Shown here: positions 41,133 to 50,297 of the stretch, in pieces
Numbering within the stretch: position 1 is the stretch's first letter
Layout: each line of letters begins with the position of its first letter
Assembly: GCF_003385845.1 (NCBI RefSeq)
Contig: NZ_QRDJ01000006.1
Span: forward strand, 248,001 to 312,000
DNA length: 64,000 bases
Source: Kushneria indalinina DSM 14324
GTDB taxonomy: Bacteria > Pseudomonadota > Gammaproteobacteria > Pseudomonadales > Halomonadaceae
Direction: 5' to 3'
Position numbers and translations under genes: made by a program
Notes under the pieces: model-generated
The model's database searches: none
Seen by the model: only the letters and a program-made list of their open reading frames with translations
What the model was told of the DNA's origin: nothing

Positions 41133-41911
41133 GTTCGTTTGATACGCCACTGAGTGACGTGACCGAGCCGATGAGCGCCGAGGCGCTGGAGGCGCGTCTG
41201 CGCGAGATCGGCGAGGCGCGCTATCACCACCGCCATCCGTTTCAGCTGGCGCTGCAGAGTGGCGAGCTCAACCGCTGTCAGGTGCGGGCCTGGGCGCTCA
41301 ATCGCTACTACTACCAGGCCATGATCCCCATCAAGGATGCCACCTTGATGGCGCGCCTTGATGACCCGGAGTGGCGGCGCGAGTGGCGCAGCCGGCTGGT
41401 CGATCACGATGGCGAGGCGCCCGGCGAAGGCGGTATCGAGCGCTGGCTGAAGCTCACCGACGGGCTGGGGCTGGAGCGCGACATGGTGCGCTCGACCCGC
41501 GCGATCCTGCCTGCGACACGTTTTGCGGTCGAGGCCTATACCCACTTCGTGCGTGATCGCACCCTGCTGGAGGCGGTTGCCTCATCGCTGACCGAGCTGT
41601 TCTCGCCGAAGGTGATCGGTACCCGCGTCTCGGGCATGCTTGCGCATTACGATTTTGTCTCCGAGGAGACGCTGGATTATTTTCGTCCGCGTCTGACTCA
41701 GGCCCCTCACGACGCCGAGCGGGCCCTGACCTATGTGCGTGAGCACGCCCGGCGCCCCGATCAGCAGCAGGCAGTGCTGGAGGCGCTGGTGTTCAAGTGC
41801 GACGTGCTCTGGACGATGCTGGATGCCCTGCAGCACGCCTATGTGGAAGGTCACCGGCCGCCGGGTGCCTGGGACGGCGAGCGTGGTCTGATCACCGGAG
41901 CCACGCCTTGA
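41129..41911 (+). CDS. pqqC: Pyrroloquinoline-quinone synthase PqqC
   Basis: The cofactorless oxidase for the last ring closure and eight-electron oxidation of PQQ synthesis; about 260 residues. Family blocks: YHHRHPFQLALQSGEL, WALNRYYYQAMIPIKDA, FAVEAYTHFVRDRTLLEAVASSLTELFSP in parts, GMLAHYDFV, and VLEALVFKCDVLWTMLDALQHAY in parts. The start is probably TTG overlapping the pqqB stop (TTGA) with GGAG 8 bases before; an ATG at 41171 would give MSAEALEARL and is the alternative. Its end overlaps pqqD in the same TTGA manner. Confidence 0.94.
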   Translation: MSSFDTPLSDVTEPMSAEALEARLREIGEARYHHRHPFQLALQSGELNRCQVRAWALNRYYYQAMIPIKDATLMARLDDPEWRREWRSRLVDHDGEAPGEGGIERWLKLTDGLGLERDMVRSTRAILPATRFAVEAYTHFVRDRTLLEAVASSLTELFSPKVIGTRVSGMLAHYDFVSEETLDYFRPRLTQAPHDAERALTYVREHARRPDQQQAVLEALVFKCDVLWTMLDALQHAYVEGHRPPGAWDGERGLITGATP

Positions 41912-42195
41912 ATCAGGCCCTCAATGACAACACCGTGATGCGCCTGCCCAGAGGCGTGCGCATGCGCCATGACGCTGCGCGCGGCGGCTGGGTGCTGCTG
42001 GCGCCGGAGCGTATCTTTCAGCTCGATGCGATCGCGCATGCGGTGATGACAAACGTGGATGGCAAGCAAAGCGTGGCGCAGATCGTCGATGCGCTGGCCG
42101 CTGATTTTGATGCCGAGCGGGGTCAGATCCGCCGTGACGTGCTGGCCCTGTTTCATGCCCTGATCGACCGGGGCGTGCTGGAGGTGACGACATGA
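41908..42195 (+). CDS. pqqD: PQQ peptide chaperone PqqD
   Basis: A 95-residue RRE (RiPP recognition element) protein that binds PqqA and presents it to Pqq[30 protein letters not shown] and [19 protein letters not shown] are typical (cited in parts). The proposed start is TTG at the pqqC stop (TTGA), with CGGAG 7 bases before; an ATG ten codons later would cut family residues. It overlaps pqqE by ATGA. Confidence 0.92.
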   Translation: MNQALNDNTVMRLPRGVRMRHDAARGGWVLLAPERIFQLDAIAHAVMTNVDGKQSVAQIVDALAADFDAERGQIRRDVLALFHALIDRGVLEVTT

Positions 42196-43319
42196 GTGAG
42201 ACGGCCCTGACGCACACCGATACGACCGTCGCGCCCCCCATGGGGATGCTCGCCGAGCTGACCCATCGCTGTCCGCTGCAGTGCCCCTACTGCTCCAACC
42301 CGGTCGAGCTCGAGCGCCGCAGTGACGAACTCGATACCGCTGCCTGGCAGCGCGTGCTGCGCGAGGCCTCAAGGCTTGGGGTCTTGCAGGTGCATCTCTC
42401 CGGTGGGGAGCCGGCGGCACGTCCGGATCTGGTCGAGCTGGTTGAAACCTGTGCCCATGAAGGGCTCTATTCGAATCTGATTACGGCGGGTGTGAGTATC
42501 ACGCCCGAGCGACTGGCCGCACTCGACGCCGCCGGGCTTGATCACGTTCAGCTCTCCTTTCAGGGCGCCAGCGATGAGGTCACCGAGCACGTCTCGGGCA
42601 TGCGCGGGGCGTTTGAGAAAAAGTGTGCCTTTGCCGGTGAGGTGAAAGCACTGGGGTTACCGCTGACGCTTAACGTGGTGATCCATCGCGCCAATATTCA
42701 TCAGATCGATGAGTTTATCGATCTGGCGCTGGCGCTGGGTGCCGAGCGTCTGGAGCTGGCGCACGCCCAGTATTACGGATGGGCCCTGCACAACCGCAGC
42801 GCGTTGATGCCGCGCCGCGCGGACGTCATGACGGCGCTGAGGGCGGTCGAGGCCGCTCAGGCGCGTCTCAAGGGCCGGCTGGCCATCGATTCGGTGGTGC
42901 CGGACTACTACGCCCACGGCCCCAAGCCCTGCATGAACGGCTGGGGACGCCAGACGATCAACATCACGCCTTCGGGGCTGGGGCTGCCGTGTCACGCGGC
43001 GCAGACGATTCCGGGGCTCGAGTTCTGGAATGTGCGCGAGCGCGGTCTGGCCGATATCTGGTATCACTCGCCGGCCTTCAACGCCTTTCGCGGCACCGAC
43101 TTCCTGCCCGACACGTGTCAGAGCTGCGATCGCCGCGACATTGACCATGGCGGCTGTCGCTGTCAGGCGCTGATGATGACCGGTGATGCGCGTCAGATGG
43201 ACCCGATCTGTCAGTACTCTCCCTGGCATGACGAGGTTCAGACACTGACACTGGAAGAGGCCGGTCGCGACGAGCCCTTTGCCTACCGCCGTTTTGCGCG
43301 CACCGCGCGCCAGGCCTGA
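42192..43319 (+). CDS. pqqE: PqqA peptide cyclase PqqE (radical SAM)
   Basis: A 375-residue radical SAM enzyme with a SPASM extension that forms the C-C bond between Glu and Tyr of PqqA. The radical SAM cluster is Cys27-x3-Cys31-x2-Cys34 in [10 protein letters not shown], and the SAM-binding HLSGGEP motif follows. The C-terminal auxiliary cluster cysteines are seen in [31 protein letters not shown]. It closes the operon; no pqqF or pqqG protease and no PQQ-dependent dehydrogenase is seen in the window. Confidence 0.97.
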   Translation: MSETALTHTDTTVAPPMGMLAELTHRCPLQCPYCSNPVELERRSDELDTAAWQRVLREASRLGVLQVHLSGGEPAARPDLVELVETCAHEGLYSNLITAGVSITPERLAALDAAGLDHVQLSFQGASDEVTEHVSGMRGAFEKKCAFAGEVKALGLPLTLNVVIHRANIHQIDEFIDLALALGAERLELAHAQYYGWALHNRSALMPRRADVMTALRAVEAAQARLKGRLAIDSVVPDYYAHGPKPCMNGWGRQTINITPSGLGLPCHAAQTIPGLEFWNVRERGLADIWYHSPAFNAFRGTDFLPDTCQSCDRRDIDHGGCRCQALMMTGDARQMDPICQYSPWHDEVQTLTLEEAGRDEPFAYRRFARTARQA

Positions 43320-43421
43320 ACGGTGCCGACTGCGGAAAGCAGGACGCGGATGCCGGAAACGGGGCAGCCTGATAAACTTGGGTCAATGCCCCGTTCCATT
43401 TGAGCCTTCGCGTCGCATCCC

Positions 43422-44306
43422 ATGACCCAGTCCGGTGACCTTCACAGCCCGACCCCCGAGGCGGCTCCTGCCGTTATGGTTGGCGGTGAGCCCCTGCATG
43501 ACATGCCGGAGGATCTCTATATCCCGCCGGAAGCGCTGCGTGTCTTTCTGGAAACCTTTGAGGGCCCGCTGGATCTGCTGTTGTATCTGATCCGGCGTCA
43601 GAATCTCGATATTCTGGCCGTCAATGTGGCCGCCGTGACCCGTCAGTACATCGAATATGTGGAGCTCATGAAGGCCAGCGGGATCGACTTGGCCGCCGAG
43701 TATCTGCTGATGGCGGCGATGCTGGCCGAGATCAAGTCGCGCACGCTGTTGCCGCGTCCGCCCCGCTCAAACGAAGAGGATGACGAGGAGGACCCGACGG
43801 CGGCACTGGTGCGGCGCCTGCAGGAGTATGAGCAGATCAAGCTGGCTGCTCAGGCCATCGATGAACTGCCGCGCCAGGGGCGTGACTGGTATCAGGCCGA
43901 GGCGGGGCTGCCTGCATTACAGCCGCGCGTGCAGCATCCGCAGGTCGAGCTTTCAGAGCTTCTGGGCGCGCTGTCCAGTCTGATGCAGCGCGTGGATTTC
44001 AAAAAGGAGCATCAGATTACCCGTGAGGTGTTCTCGACCCGCGAGCGGATGATGGCCATCCTTGATCGCATTCACTCGGAGCAGTTCACCTCGTTCGAGG
44101 ATCTCTTTGATCCACAGGAGGGCAAGGCCGGGGTAGTGGTGACCTTCATGGCCATGCTGGAATTGAGCAAGGAGCGATTGATCGAGATCGTACAGAACGC
44201 GCCGCTGTCGCCCATTCATGTGCGGGCGCAGGCGCCGTCACAGGACGATGATGAATCGTCGCAGGAGCAGCCCTTTGAAATGGACGAACAGGCAGGTGGC
44301 TCATGA
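43422..44306 (+). CDS. scpA: Segregation and condensation protein A (kleisin)
   Basis: A 294-residue kleisin that bridges the SMC heads in the SMC-ScpAB condensin. VFLETFEGPLDLLLYLIRRQNLDIL is the family N-terminal hallmark (given in two parts: ETFEGPLDLLLYLI and RRQNLDIL); LAAEYLLMAAMLAEIKSRTLLPRP follows. The middle is acidic (EEDDEEDP). It overlaps scpB by ATGA. A pair of 9-bp arms (43358-43366 and 43387-43395) lies just upstream, of uncertain meaning. SMC itself is not in the window. Confidence 0.96.
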   Translation: MTQSGDLHSPTPEAAPAVMVGGEPLHDMPEDLYIPPEALRVFLETFEGPLDLLLYLIRRQNLDILAVNVAAVTRQYIEYVELMKASGIDLAAEYLLMAAMLAEIKSRTLLPRPPRSNEEDDEEDPTAALVRRLQEYEQIKLAAQAIDELPRQGRDWYQAEAGLPALQPRVQHPQVELSELLGALSSLMQRVDFKKEHQITREVFSTRERMMAILDRIHSEQFTSFEDLFDPQEGKAGVVVTFMAMLELSKERLIEIVQNAPLSPIHVRAQAPSQDDDESSQEQPFEMDEQAGGS

Positions 44307-45214
44307 CGCCGCCGCTGGATCGGATTCTTGAAGGGGTGCTGCTGGCCGCCGGTGAGCCGCTGACGCTCGAGCGACTGGAGGCGGTGTTTGACGAGCATGA
44401 TCGCCCGGGCCGGCGGGTGCTGCGCGAAGCGCTGGCCACACTCGAGGCGCGCCTGGGCCACAGCGCACTGGTGCTTGAGGAGACGGCATCGGGGTTTCGT
44501 CTGCGTGTGCGCGATGAGCTCTCCCCCTGGGTGTCGCGGCTCTGGGATGAGCGCCCGCAGCGCTACTCGCGCGCCCTGCTGGAGACGCTGGCCCTGATCG
44601 CCTATCGTCAGCCGGTCACGCGCGCCGATATCGAAGAGGTGCGTGGCGTCTCGGTCAGCGCCTCGATCATGCGCACCCTGGTCGAGCGCGGCTGGGTGCG
44701 GGTGGTCGGGCATCGCGATGTGCCGGGGCGACCGGCGGTCTATGCCACCACCAGGGGCTTTCTGGATGATTTCGGTCTGCGCACCCTGGATGCGCTGCCG
44801 CCGATCAGTGCGGTGAAGGAGGGCGAAACCGTGGACTGGCTTGAACAGCTCACCCCCGGTGCGCAGTCTGTAGACACTGCAGAAACATCCAGCGCCCCGG
44901 CGACCACCGAAGGCTCGCTACCCGGCAATGAAGACGCTGCCCGCGAAAACATTGCCAGCGAGGGTGTTGCCAACGAAGATGCTGCCAATGAAGGCAGCAA
45001 TGACACGGAGGATGCGCCGACCGACTCGCCCGACGGCGAGCAGGCGCCCTCAGAACGCTCGTCGATTGAGACGCCGATGCCTTCCCGTCAGAGTCCGAGT
45101 CTTGATGAGATCGGTCAACGACTGGCCGAGCGACTGCGCGACAAGGCAGATCGCGACGGCCCGGATGCTGGGCTCGATGAGAGATCGACACACACCAGTT
45201 ACCCAGAAGATTGA
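44303..45214 (+). CDS. scpB: Segregation and condensation protein B
   Basis: A 303-residue winged-helix protein that stabilises Scp[51 protein letters not shown] and [17 protein letters not shown] are conserved. From about residue 190 there is a low-complexity acidic tail rich in Glu, Ala, Asn and Ser that approaches a heptad-like repeat ([17 protein letters not shown]), unusual in length compared with the core family of about 200 residues. It starts in the scpA stop and precedes rluB by 10 bases. Confidence 0.95.
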   Translation: MTPPLDRILEGVLLAAGEPLTLERLEAVFDEHDRPGRRVLREALATLEARLGHSALVLEETASGFRLRVRDELSPWVSRLWDERPQRYSRALLETLALIAYRQPVTRADIEEVRGVSVSASIMRTLVERGWVRVVGHRDVPGRPAVYATTRGFLDDFGLRTLDALPPISAVKEGETVDWLEQLTPGAQSVDTAETSSAPATTEGSLPGNEDAARENIASEGVANEDAANEGSNDTEDAPTDSPDGEQAPSERSSIETPMPSRQSPSLDEIGQRLAERLRDKADRDGPDAGLDERSTHTSYPED

Positions 45215-45224
45215 GACTTCGCTG

Positions 45225-46331
45225 ATGAATACTGAAAAGCTGCAAAAAGTGCTGGCCCGTGCCGGGCTGGGATCACGACGCGAAATGGAAGCCGCCATTG
45301 GTGCCGGTCGCATCAGCGTCAACGGTGAAACGGCCAAACTGGGCGATCGCATCTCCGACGATGCCCGGGTCACCGTGGATGGTCGCCCGGTCACCCTGAT
45401 GTCGAGTCAGGCTTCGTCGCGCCGCGTCATCATGTACAACAAGCCGGAAGGCGAGCTCTGCACGCGCCGCGACCCGGAAGGCCGCCGTACGGTGTTTGAA
45501 CACCTGCCGCGCCTGTCCGGCGAGCGCTGGATCGCCATTGGTCGCCTCGATATTAATACCAGTGGCCTGTTGCTCTTTACCACCGATGGCGAGCTGGCCA
45601 ATCGCCTGATGCATCCCTCGATGGAGATCGAGCGCGAATACGCGGTCAGGGTCATGGGCGATGTGACCATGGAGCATGTGCGGGCCATGGTCGAAGGCGT
45701 AATGCTCGAAGATGGGCCGGCGCGTTTCACCGATGTGCAGGAGTTTGGCGGCGAAGGGATCAATACCTGGTTCCATGTGGTCATCATGGAAGGGCGCAAT
45801 CGGGAAGTGCGCAGGCTGTGGGAATCCCAGGGGCTGACGGTCAGTCGACTCAAACGCGTGCGCTACGGCAGCGTGTTTCTCGACAAGCGCGCGAAGGCCG
45901 GCGAGTGGACCGAGCTGAACCAGCAGGAAGTGGATGATCTCTCCGAACTTGCCGGGCTGGAAAAGCGCAAGGTGCCGGCGCTGACGCCGGATGAGAAAAA
46001 CCGCTGGAATCGCGACAAGAACAAGCGTCGTCCGGTGCGCGGGGTGAAGTCACCGGAAGCCGCACGGACGACCACCCAGGAGAGCAAGCCTCGCCGAAGC
46101 GATCGCGAGGAGGCGCGTCCGATCACGCCTCGTGAAAAGCGCAATGAAAAGCGTAGCGATCGCGGTAACTGGAGCTCCACGGCGCCGACCGGCAATCGCC
46201 GTTCATCCGGCGGTGGCGACAAGGGGCAGGAGCGTCGTGGCAGCGGTGACAAGGCTCAGGAGCGCCGCAGCGGTGGTCAGAAGGGAAATGCGGGTGCGCC
46301 GCAGGGTCGAAAGGGCGGCGGGCGCCGTTAA
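45225..46331 (+). CDS. rluB: 23S rRNA pseudouridine-2605 synthase RluB
   Basis: A 368-residue RsuA/RluB-family pseudouridine synthase. An S4 RNA-binding domain is at 3-60 ([16 protein letters not shown]), and the catalytic Asp109 lies in [26 protein letters not shown] marks the C-terminal part of the domain. From about residue 245 the protein continues as a long basic, Gly/Arg/Lys-rich low-complexity tail that probably helps RNA binding. The start is the ATG giving MNTEKLQKV, matching the family; the frame extends upstream within scpB and is rejected. Confidence 0.95.
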   Translation: MNTEKLQKVLARAGLGSRREMEAAIGAGRISVNGETAKLGDRISDDARVTVDGRPVTLMSSQASSRRVIMYNKPEGELCTRRDPEGRRTVFEHLPRLSGERWIAIGRLDINTSGLLLFTTDGELANRLMHPSMEIEREYAVRVMGDVTMEHVRAMVEGVMLEDGPARFTDVQEFGGEGINTWFHVVIMEGRNREVRRLWESQGLTVSRLKRVRYGSVFLDKRAKAGEWTELNQQEVDDLSELAGLEKRKVPALTPDEKNRWNRDKNKRRPVRGVKSPEAARTTTQESKPRRSDREEARPITPREKRNEKRSDRGNWSSTAPTGNRRSSGGGDKGQERRGSGDKAQERRSGGQKGNAGAPQGRKGGGRR

Positions 46332-46353
46332 CGCCGCAGGCGTGCAATAGCGC

Positions 46354-46382
46354 TTGCATCGCGAATGCTTTCAAAGTAGTAT
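46354..46382 (+). promoter_or_regulatory. Sigma-70-type promoter of the tRNA-Lys cluster
   Basis: TTGCAT and TAGTAT separated by 17 bases, with a GC-rich discriminator (GCGCCC) after the -10. It lies 16 bases before the first tRNA. The GC-rich discriminator is characteristic of stringently controlled stable-RNA promoters. Confidence 0.65.
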
Positions 46383-46397
46383 TTGCGCCCGTCGAGC

Positions 46398-46472
46398 GGG
46401 TCGTTAGCTCAGTGGTAGAGCAGTTGGCTTTTAACCAATTGGTCGTAGGTTCGAATCCTACACGACCCACCA
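46398..46472 (+). tRNA. tRNA-Lys (anticodon TTT), copy 1
   Basis: A 75-base cloverleaf. Acceptor GGGTCGT pairs with ACGACCC, the D arm is GCTC/GAGC, the anticodon arm GTTGG/CCAAT carries CTTTTAA with TTT at 34-36, and the T arm is GTAGG/CCTAC with TTCGAAT. CCA is encoded. Nearly identical to E. coli tRNA-Lys. Confidence 0.99.
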
Positions 46473-46518
46473 TCTCGACAAAGACAATGACATGTTTGTG
46501 ATTACTGGCAAGATTGTC

Positions 46519-46593
46519 GGGTCGTTAGCTCAGTGGTAGAGCAGTTGGCTTTTAACCAATTGGTCGTAGGTTCGAATCCTACACGACCCACCA
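46519..46593 (+). tRNA. tRNA-Lys (anticodon TTT), copy 2
   Basis: Identical in all 75 bases to copy 1, separated from it by a 46-base spacer of unrelated sequence; probably processed from a common transcript. CCA encoded. Confidence 0.99.
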
Positions 46594-46639
46594 CAAGCCC
46601 TGTCATTGTGTCGAACCTCATGTTCGATACTCGATTTTT

Positions 46640-46714
46640 GGGTCGTTAGCTCAGTGGTAGAGCAGTTGGCTTTTAACCAATTGGTCGTAGGTTCGAATCC
46701 TACACGACCCACCA
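46640..46714 (+). tRNA. tRNA-Lys (anticodon TTT), copy 3
   Basis: Identical to copies 1 and 2, again after a 46-base spacer; followed after 6 bases by a strong terminator. CCA encoded. Confidence 0.99.
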
Positions 46715-46720
46715 GTTCTG

Positions 46721-46756
46721 AAAACGCCTCATCCTGATCCGGGATGAGGCGTTTTT
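46721..46756 (+). terminator. Terminator of the tRNA-Lys cluster
   Basis: A 14-bp stem (AAAACGCCTCATCC / GGATGAGGCGTTTT) with 7-base loop and a T5 run; it can also serve the convergent bepA gene through its A-rich left arm. Confidence 0.93.
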
Positions 46757-46792
46757 GCATGCCGCCCCTGCATCAGGGGGGCGCTGGCCGGT

Positions 46793-48244
46793 CTAGCGAA
46801 ACTTCTCCAGCGTCTGCTGGTACTGGTTGAATGCCTTGCGCCGTTCGCGAATGCGGCTGGTCAGGGTGTAATCACCGCTTTGCGTGGACGCCTTTTCTGC
46901 CAGACTCAGCTGCTCCAGGCCACCTTCGATATCTCCCTTGAGCTGAAGCTGCTCGGCCAGCGCCAGATGGCCCCAGTCTTCGCGGTTGCTGCGTCCGGCG
47001 GCTTCGCTGAGCAGATTCCAGACATCCGGGTCCTCGGCGTGGGTATCGGCCAGGGTTCGCAGGCTTTTAAACGCCGTCATCGGGTTGATGCCCAGCTGCG
47101 CCTCGGCCTGGATGATCTGGGCCGGATAGTAGCCGGGCGTCAGGCGCAAAATGCGCTCACAGCGGCGGATGGCCTCTTCGCGACGGCCCGCATCCAGGGC
47201 GGCATCGGCGGCGCTGGCCGGCAGCATCAAAACGTCGGGCGCCTCCTGAGCAAGCTGGTCAAAGGCTGCCAAAGCCTGGTCGGTGCGCTGATTGATGCTG
47301 TCATTGAGGGCGTCCAGGTAGCGCAGGGCGATCGGATGGGCGTTGTCCTGTTCAAGACGGGTACGTACCAGCGTGGGGTCGCTCATGTTCATCGCCAGCA
47401 TGGCACGGGCACGAATCAGATCGTACTCGGGGCCCGGATCGCTGACGTTGCCGGTCTGGTATTGCTGGGCCAGGCTGGTGGTGTCGCTCAGTCGCGACTG
47501 GGTCATGGGGTGGGTCAGCAGGAATTCGGGTGGGGTATTGCCCTGCATGCCGGAGAGTCGCTGCATGGTGGCAAACATGCGCGGCATGGCCATGGGGTCC
47601 ATATTGGAGCGCGCCATGGCCTGAAGGCCTACCCGGTCGGCTTCCTGTTCATAGCGGCGTGAGTAGCTCAGCTGACTCTGCATGGCCGCGGCCTGGGTGC
47701 CTGCCATGGTGGCCACGCCCAGGTTGCCGCCACCGCCGGCGGCCACCACCAGACCGGCCAGCATGGCTGCCATGGTGGGCAGCTGGGCCCGTTCGCTGCG
47801 TGCCATCTCGCGGGCAAAGTGATGCTGTGACAGATGTCCCATCTCGTGAGCCAGCACCGAGGCAAAGGCGTCCTGATCGGGTGCCCAGGCAAAAAGCCCG
47901 GTATTGATCCCGATCACGCCGCCGGGTACGGCGAAGGCATTGAGCGTGCGGCTCGAGACGAGGGTGACGATGGGCGTGATATCGCCGAGCTGGCTGTTGG
48001 GCAAAAGCCGTGCCACCAGCGATTCAAGGTAATCCTGGGTGATAGGGTCTCGCCACTGCCCGACGTGGCCGCGAAACTCGCGAAGCCAGGCGCGCCCGAG
48101 GCGAAACTCTTCCTGACTGCTGAAGCTTCCGGTGGCGTCGCCCAGGGTGGGGAGCTGGCTGGCCGAAGAGGTGATCGGCAGGGCCGCCGTGCCAAGCAGC
48201 AGGGCAGCTGTAATAATGCATCGAAAACGCGTATGCCTTGACAT
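46793..48244 (-). CDS. bepA: Periplasmic M48 metalloprotease/chaperone BepA (YfgC)
   Basis: A 483-residue exported protease that surveys assembly of LptD and other outer-membrane proteins. The signal peptide ends near TSSASQ. The zinc site is H133-E-M-G-H137 in LAHEMGHLSQHHFA with a third Glu in YEQEADRVGL; TPR repeats form the C-terminal half from about residue 300. E. coli BepA is 487 residues. Two ATGs upstream in frame would give longer signal regions; the chosen one yields a normal signal peptide. It is divergent from the TusA-like gene. Confidence 0.93.
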   Translation of the reverse strand: MSRHTRFRCIITAALLLGTAALPITSSASQLPTLGDATGSFSSQEEFRLGRAWLREFRGHVGQWRDPITQDYLESLVARLLPNSQLGDITPIVTLVSSRTLNAFAVPGGVIGINTGLFAWAPDQDAFASVLAHEMGHLSQHHFAREMARSERAQLPTMAAMLAGLVVAAGGGGNLGVATMAGTQAAAMQSQLSYSRRYEQEADRVGLQAMARSNMDPMAMPRMFATMQRLSGMQGNTPPEFLLTHPMTQSRLSDTTSLAQQYQTGNVSDPGPEYDLIRARAMLAMNMSDPTLVRTRLEQDNAHPIALRYLDALNDSINQRTDQALAAFDQLAQEAPDVLMLPASAADAALDAGRREEAIRRCERILRLTPGYYPAQIIQAEAQLGINPMTAFKSLRTLADTHAEDPDVWNLLSEAAGRSNREDWGHLALAEQLQLKGDIEGGLEQLSLAEKASTQSGDYTLTSRIRERRKAFNQYQQTLEKFR

Positions 48245-48383
48245 GACATGCTTACCGGATGGCCATTGAGACATGAAAGGGCAGAAGCGCTGCTGTCTGC
48301 CAGGCACAGGCAGCAGAGGTTGCCGGTTGCATCAAGTTGCCTTTAAATCGTGCCGATTACAACCAGCAGGGGAGCCCCGGGCA

Positions 48384-48647
48384 TTGGAAAATCTTGAGGA
48401 TATCAGGCAAATGGAGCAGGGGGCCGACCAGGCGCTGGACGCAACCGGCCTTGCCTGCCCGATGCCACTTTTAAAGGCGCGTCAGGCCTTGGCGGCACTG
48501 GAGGCGGGTCAGCATCTGCACGTCATCTGCACCGACCCGGGATCATGGCGCGATTTCGAAAGCTTTGCCGCGCAGGGTGCGCATGAACTGGCAGGGCGCC
48601 GTCAGGAGGCGGACGTCTACCATTACGTACTGATCAAGGGACGCTGA
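48384..48647 (+). CDS. TusA/SirA-like sulfurtransferase
   Basis: A small sulfur-carrier protein of about 87 residues from a proposed TTG start. LDATGLACPMPLLKARQAL contains the conserved C-P-x-P motif whose cysteine carries persulfide in TusA. The TTG start has AGGGGAG 9 bases before it; an ATG nine codons later gives a 78-residue form. It is the YedF/TusA group; the exact sulfur pathway is not determined. It precedes the PerM-like gene by 43 bases and may be cotranscribed. Confidence 0.88.
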   Translation: MENLEDIRQMEQGADQALDATGLACPMPLLKARQALAALEAGQHLHVICTDPGSWRDFESFAAQGAHELAGRRQEADVYHYVLIKGR

Positions 48648-48690
48648 GGTCTGCGTCGGCCGGTTTTATCCTTAGGGTGTCAATAATCCA

Positions 48691-49782
48691 ATGACCTTCA
48701 GAAATCTCTGGAACCATTTCATCGAGCGCTACCTCTCCGATGAGGAGGCGGTGACGCTTGGCGCGCTGCTGGTGCTGGGTTTCGCCATCATCATCTTTTT
48801 TGGCGGCATGCTGGCGCCGTTTCTGACCGCGCTGGTCTTCGCCTTTCTGCTCCAGGGCGTGGTGCGCTGGCTGGAACGACTTGGGCTGTCGCGGCTGCCG
48901 GCCGTCTGTCTGGTGCTTTTAATGTTTGTCGGGGCGATGCTGTTTTTTGCCCTGATCATCTTTCCGATGGTCTGGGATCAGTTCGCCCGTCTGGTGCAGG
49001 GACTGCCTTCTGTGCTGTATCGCAGCCAGGCACTGCTGGATGAGCTGCAGGCCCGCTATCCCAGTATCGTCACACCCGACCAGGTGCAGCATCTGATCAA
49101 TACCGCCAGCCAGGAAGCCACCCAGCTGGGACGGCGTGTGGTCAGCCTGTCGCTGAGTTCGCTGGCCGGGATGCTGAGCGTCATCATCTACCTGGTGCTG
49201 GTGCCGATTCTGGTCTTTTTCATGCTCAAGGACCGTGAGCGACTGATTGGCTTTTTCCTGTCGCTATTACCCAAAAAGCGCATGCTGATGACGCGGGTCT
49301 GGTGTGAAATGGATACCCAGATTGCCAATTTCATCCGCGGCAAGTTCATCGAGATCATGATTGTCGGGGTGGTGTCGTTTTTCACCTTCTGGGCGCTGGG
49401 GCTCCCCTACGCCGTACTGCTGGGAATCGTGGTGGGGCTGTCCGTGCTGGTGCCCTATATCGGTGCGGCGGCGGCCACGCTGCCGGTGGCGGCCTCTGCG
49501 GGGCTACATTTCGGATTTGACCAGCAGTTCGTCTATGTACTGCTGGCCTACGCCATCATTCAGGCGCTGGATGGCAATGTGCTGGTGACCCTCCTGTTTT
49601 CGGAGGTGGTCAACCTGCATCCGGTGGCGATCATTCTTGCCGTACTGTTCTTTGGCGGCATCTGGGGCTTCTGGGGCATCTTTTTTGCCATTCCGCTGGC
49701 CACACTGATCAAGTCACTGATGTTTGCCTGGCCTCGTGGGGCAAGTGCGTTGCGAAAGGAAAACGCCAGCGCTCTGGAATAA
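48691..49782 (+). CDS. AI-2E family transporter (PerM-like permease)
   Basis: A 363-residue inner-membrane protein with about eight hydrophobic segments. LGALLVLGFAIIIFFGGML, PILVFFMLKDRERL, NFIRGKFIEIMIVGVVSF and GLPYAVLLGIVVGLSVLVPYIGA are typical of PF01594 proteins, including PerM. Members include the AI-2 exporter TqsA and Na+/H+ antiporters, so the transported molecule cannot be named. The PerM-BepA-DapA neighbourhood recurs in gammaproteobacteria. Confidence 0.88.
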   Translation: MTFRNLWNHFIERYLSDEEAVTLGALLVLGFAIIIFFGGMLAPFLTALVFAFLLQGVVRWLERLGLSRLPAVCLVLLMFVGAMLFFALIIFPMVWDQFARLVQGLPSVLYRSQALLDELQARYPSIVTPDQVQHLINTASQEATQLGRRVVSLSLSSLAGMLSVIIYLVLVPILVFFMLKDRERLIGFFLSLLPKKRMLMTRVWCEMDTQIANFIRGKFIEIMIVGVVSFFTFWALGLPYAVLLGIVVGLSVLVPYIGAAAATLPVAASAGLHFGFDQQFVYVLLAYAIIQALDGNVLVTLLFSEVVNLHPVAIILAVLFFGGIWGFWGIFFAIPLATLIKSLMFAWPRGASALRKENASALE

Positions 49783-49790
49783 GAACGTTA

Positions 49791-49813
49791 CGGCCCTGCC
49801 ACCGGCAGGGCCG
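49791..49813. terminator. Hairpin between convergent permease and bcp genes
   Basis: A perfect 10-bp stem CGGCCCTGCC / GGCAGGGCCG with an ACC loop, followed by TCATTCTT. Probable shared terminator for convergent genes, weak T tract. Confidence 0.65.
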
Positions 49814-49820
49814 TCATTCT

Positions 49821-50297
49821 TCACTGGCCGGTGTTGAGTGATTGCGCCGTGGCCAGTACCTCGTCGGCATGTCCGGCCACCTTCACGCCGCGCCACTGCG
49901 CGGCGATGTTGCCCTCCCGGTCGATCAGAAACGTGCTGCGCTCAATGCCTTCGTGCTCCTTGCCATAGAGTTTCTTGAGCTTGATGACATCAAAGGCGCG
50001 ACACAGGGTCTCCTGCGGGTCGCTGACCAGCTCGAACGGAAAGCTCTGCTTTTGCCTGAAGTTTTCATGCTTGCGCAGCGAGTCTCGAGAAATGCCAAAC
50101 ACGCGTGTATTGGCCTGTTCAAAGGCGTCCATACGGTCGCGGAAATCCTGACCCTCGGTGGTGCAGCCAGGGGTGGCATCCTTTGGATAGAAATACAGCA
50201 CGACCTGCTCACCCTTGAAGGCAGCAGGATTGAAGGTCGTGTCGCTGGTGGCGTCCAGCGTGATATCCGGTGCGGGCGTGCCAATGGTGATGCTCAT
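49821..50297 (-). CDS. bcp: Thioredoxin-dependent thiol peroxidase Bcp
   Basis: A 158-residue peroxiredoxin that reduces H2O2 and organic peroxides. The peroxidatic Cys45 is in YPKDATPGCTTEG. The second cysteine used by E. coli Bcp (position 50) is replaced by Gln, so this is a one-cysteine or atypical member resolved by another thiol. The GGGAGAG ribosome site and the family N-terminus MSITIGTPAPDITL fix the start; the longer frame upstream is rejected. Divergent from dapA. Confidence 0.94.
   Translation of the reverse strand: MSITIGTPAPDITLDATSDTTFNPAAFKGEQVVLYFYPKDATPGCTTEGQDFRDRMDAFEQANTRVFGISRDSLRKHENFRQKQSFPFELVSDPQETLCRAFDVIKLKKLYGKEHEGIERSTFLIDREGNIAAQWRGVKVAGHADEVLATAQSLNTGQ

Noticed and set aside
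43358-43395. Nine-bp arms (AACGGGGCA / TGCCCCGTT) upstream of scpA as a riboswitch or terminator
   Set aside because: The 20-base loop and lack of a T run make a terminator unlikely, and no riboswitch core is visible.
46398-46714. Triple tRNA repeat as a CRISPR or mobile-element repeat array
   Set aside because: The repeats fold as complete tRNA-Lys genes with encoded CCA; spacers carry no repeat structure, and no integrase or cas gene is near.
49821-50297. Bcp lacking the second cysteine as a damaged enzyme
   Set aside because: One-cysteine Bcp proteins are common in bacteria, so this is normal variation.
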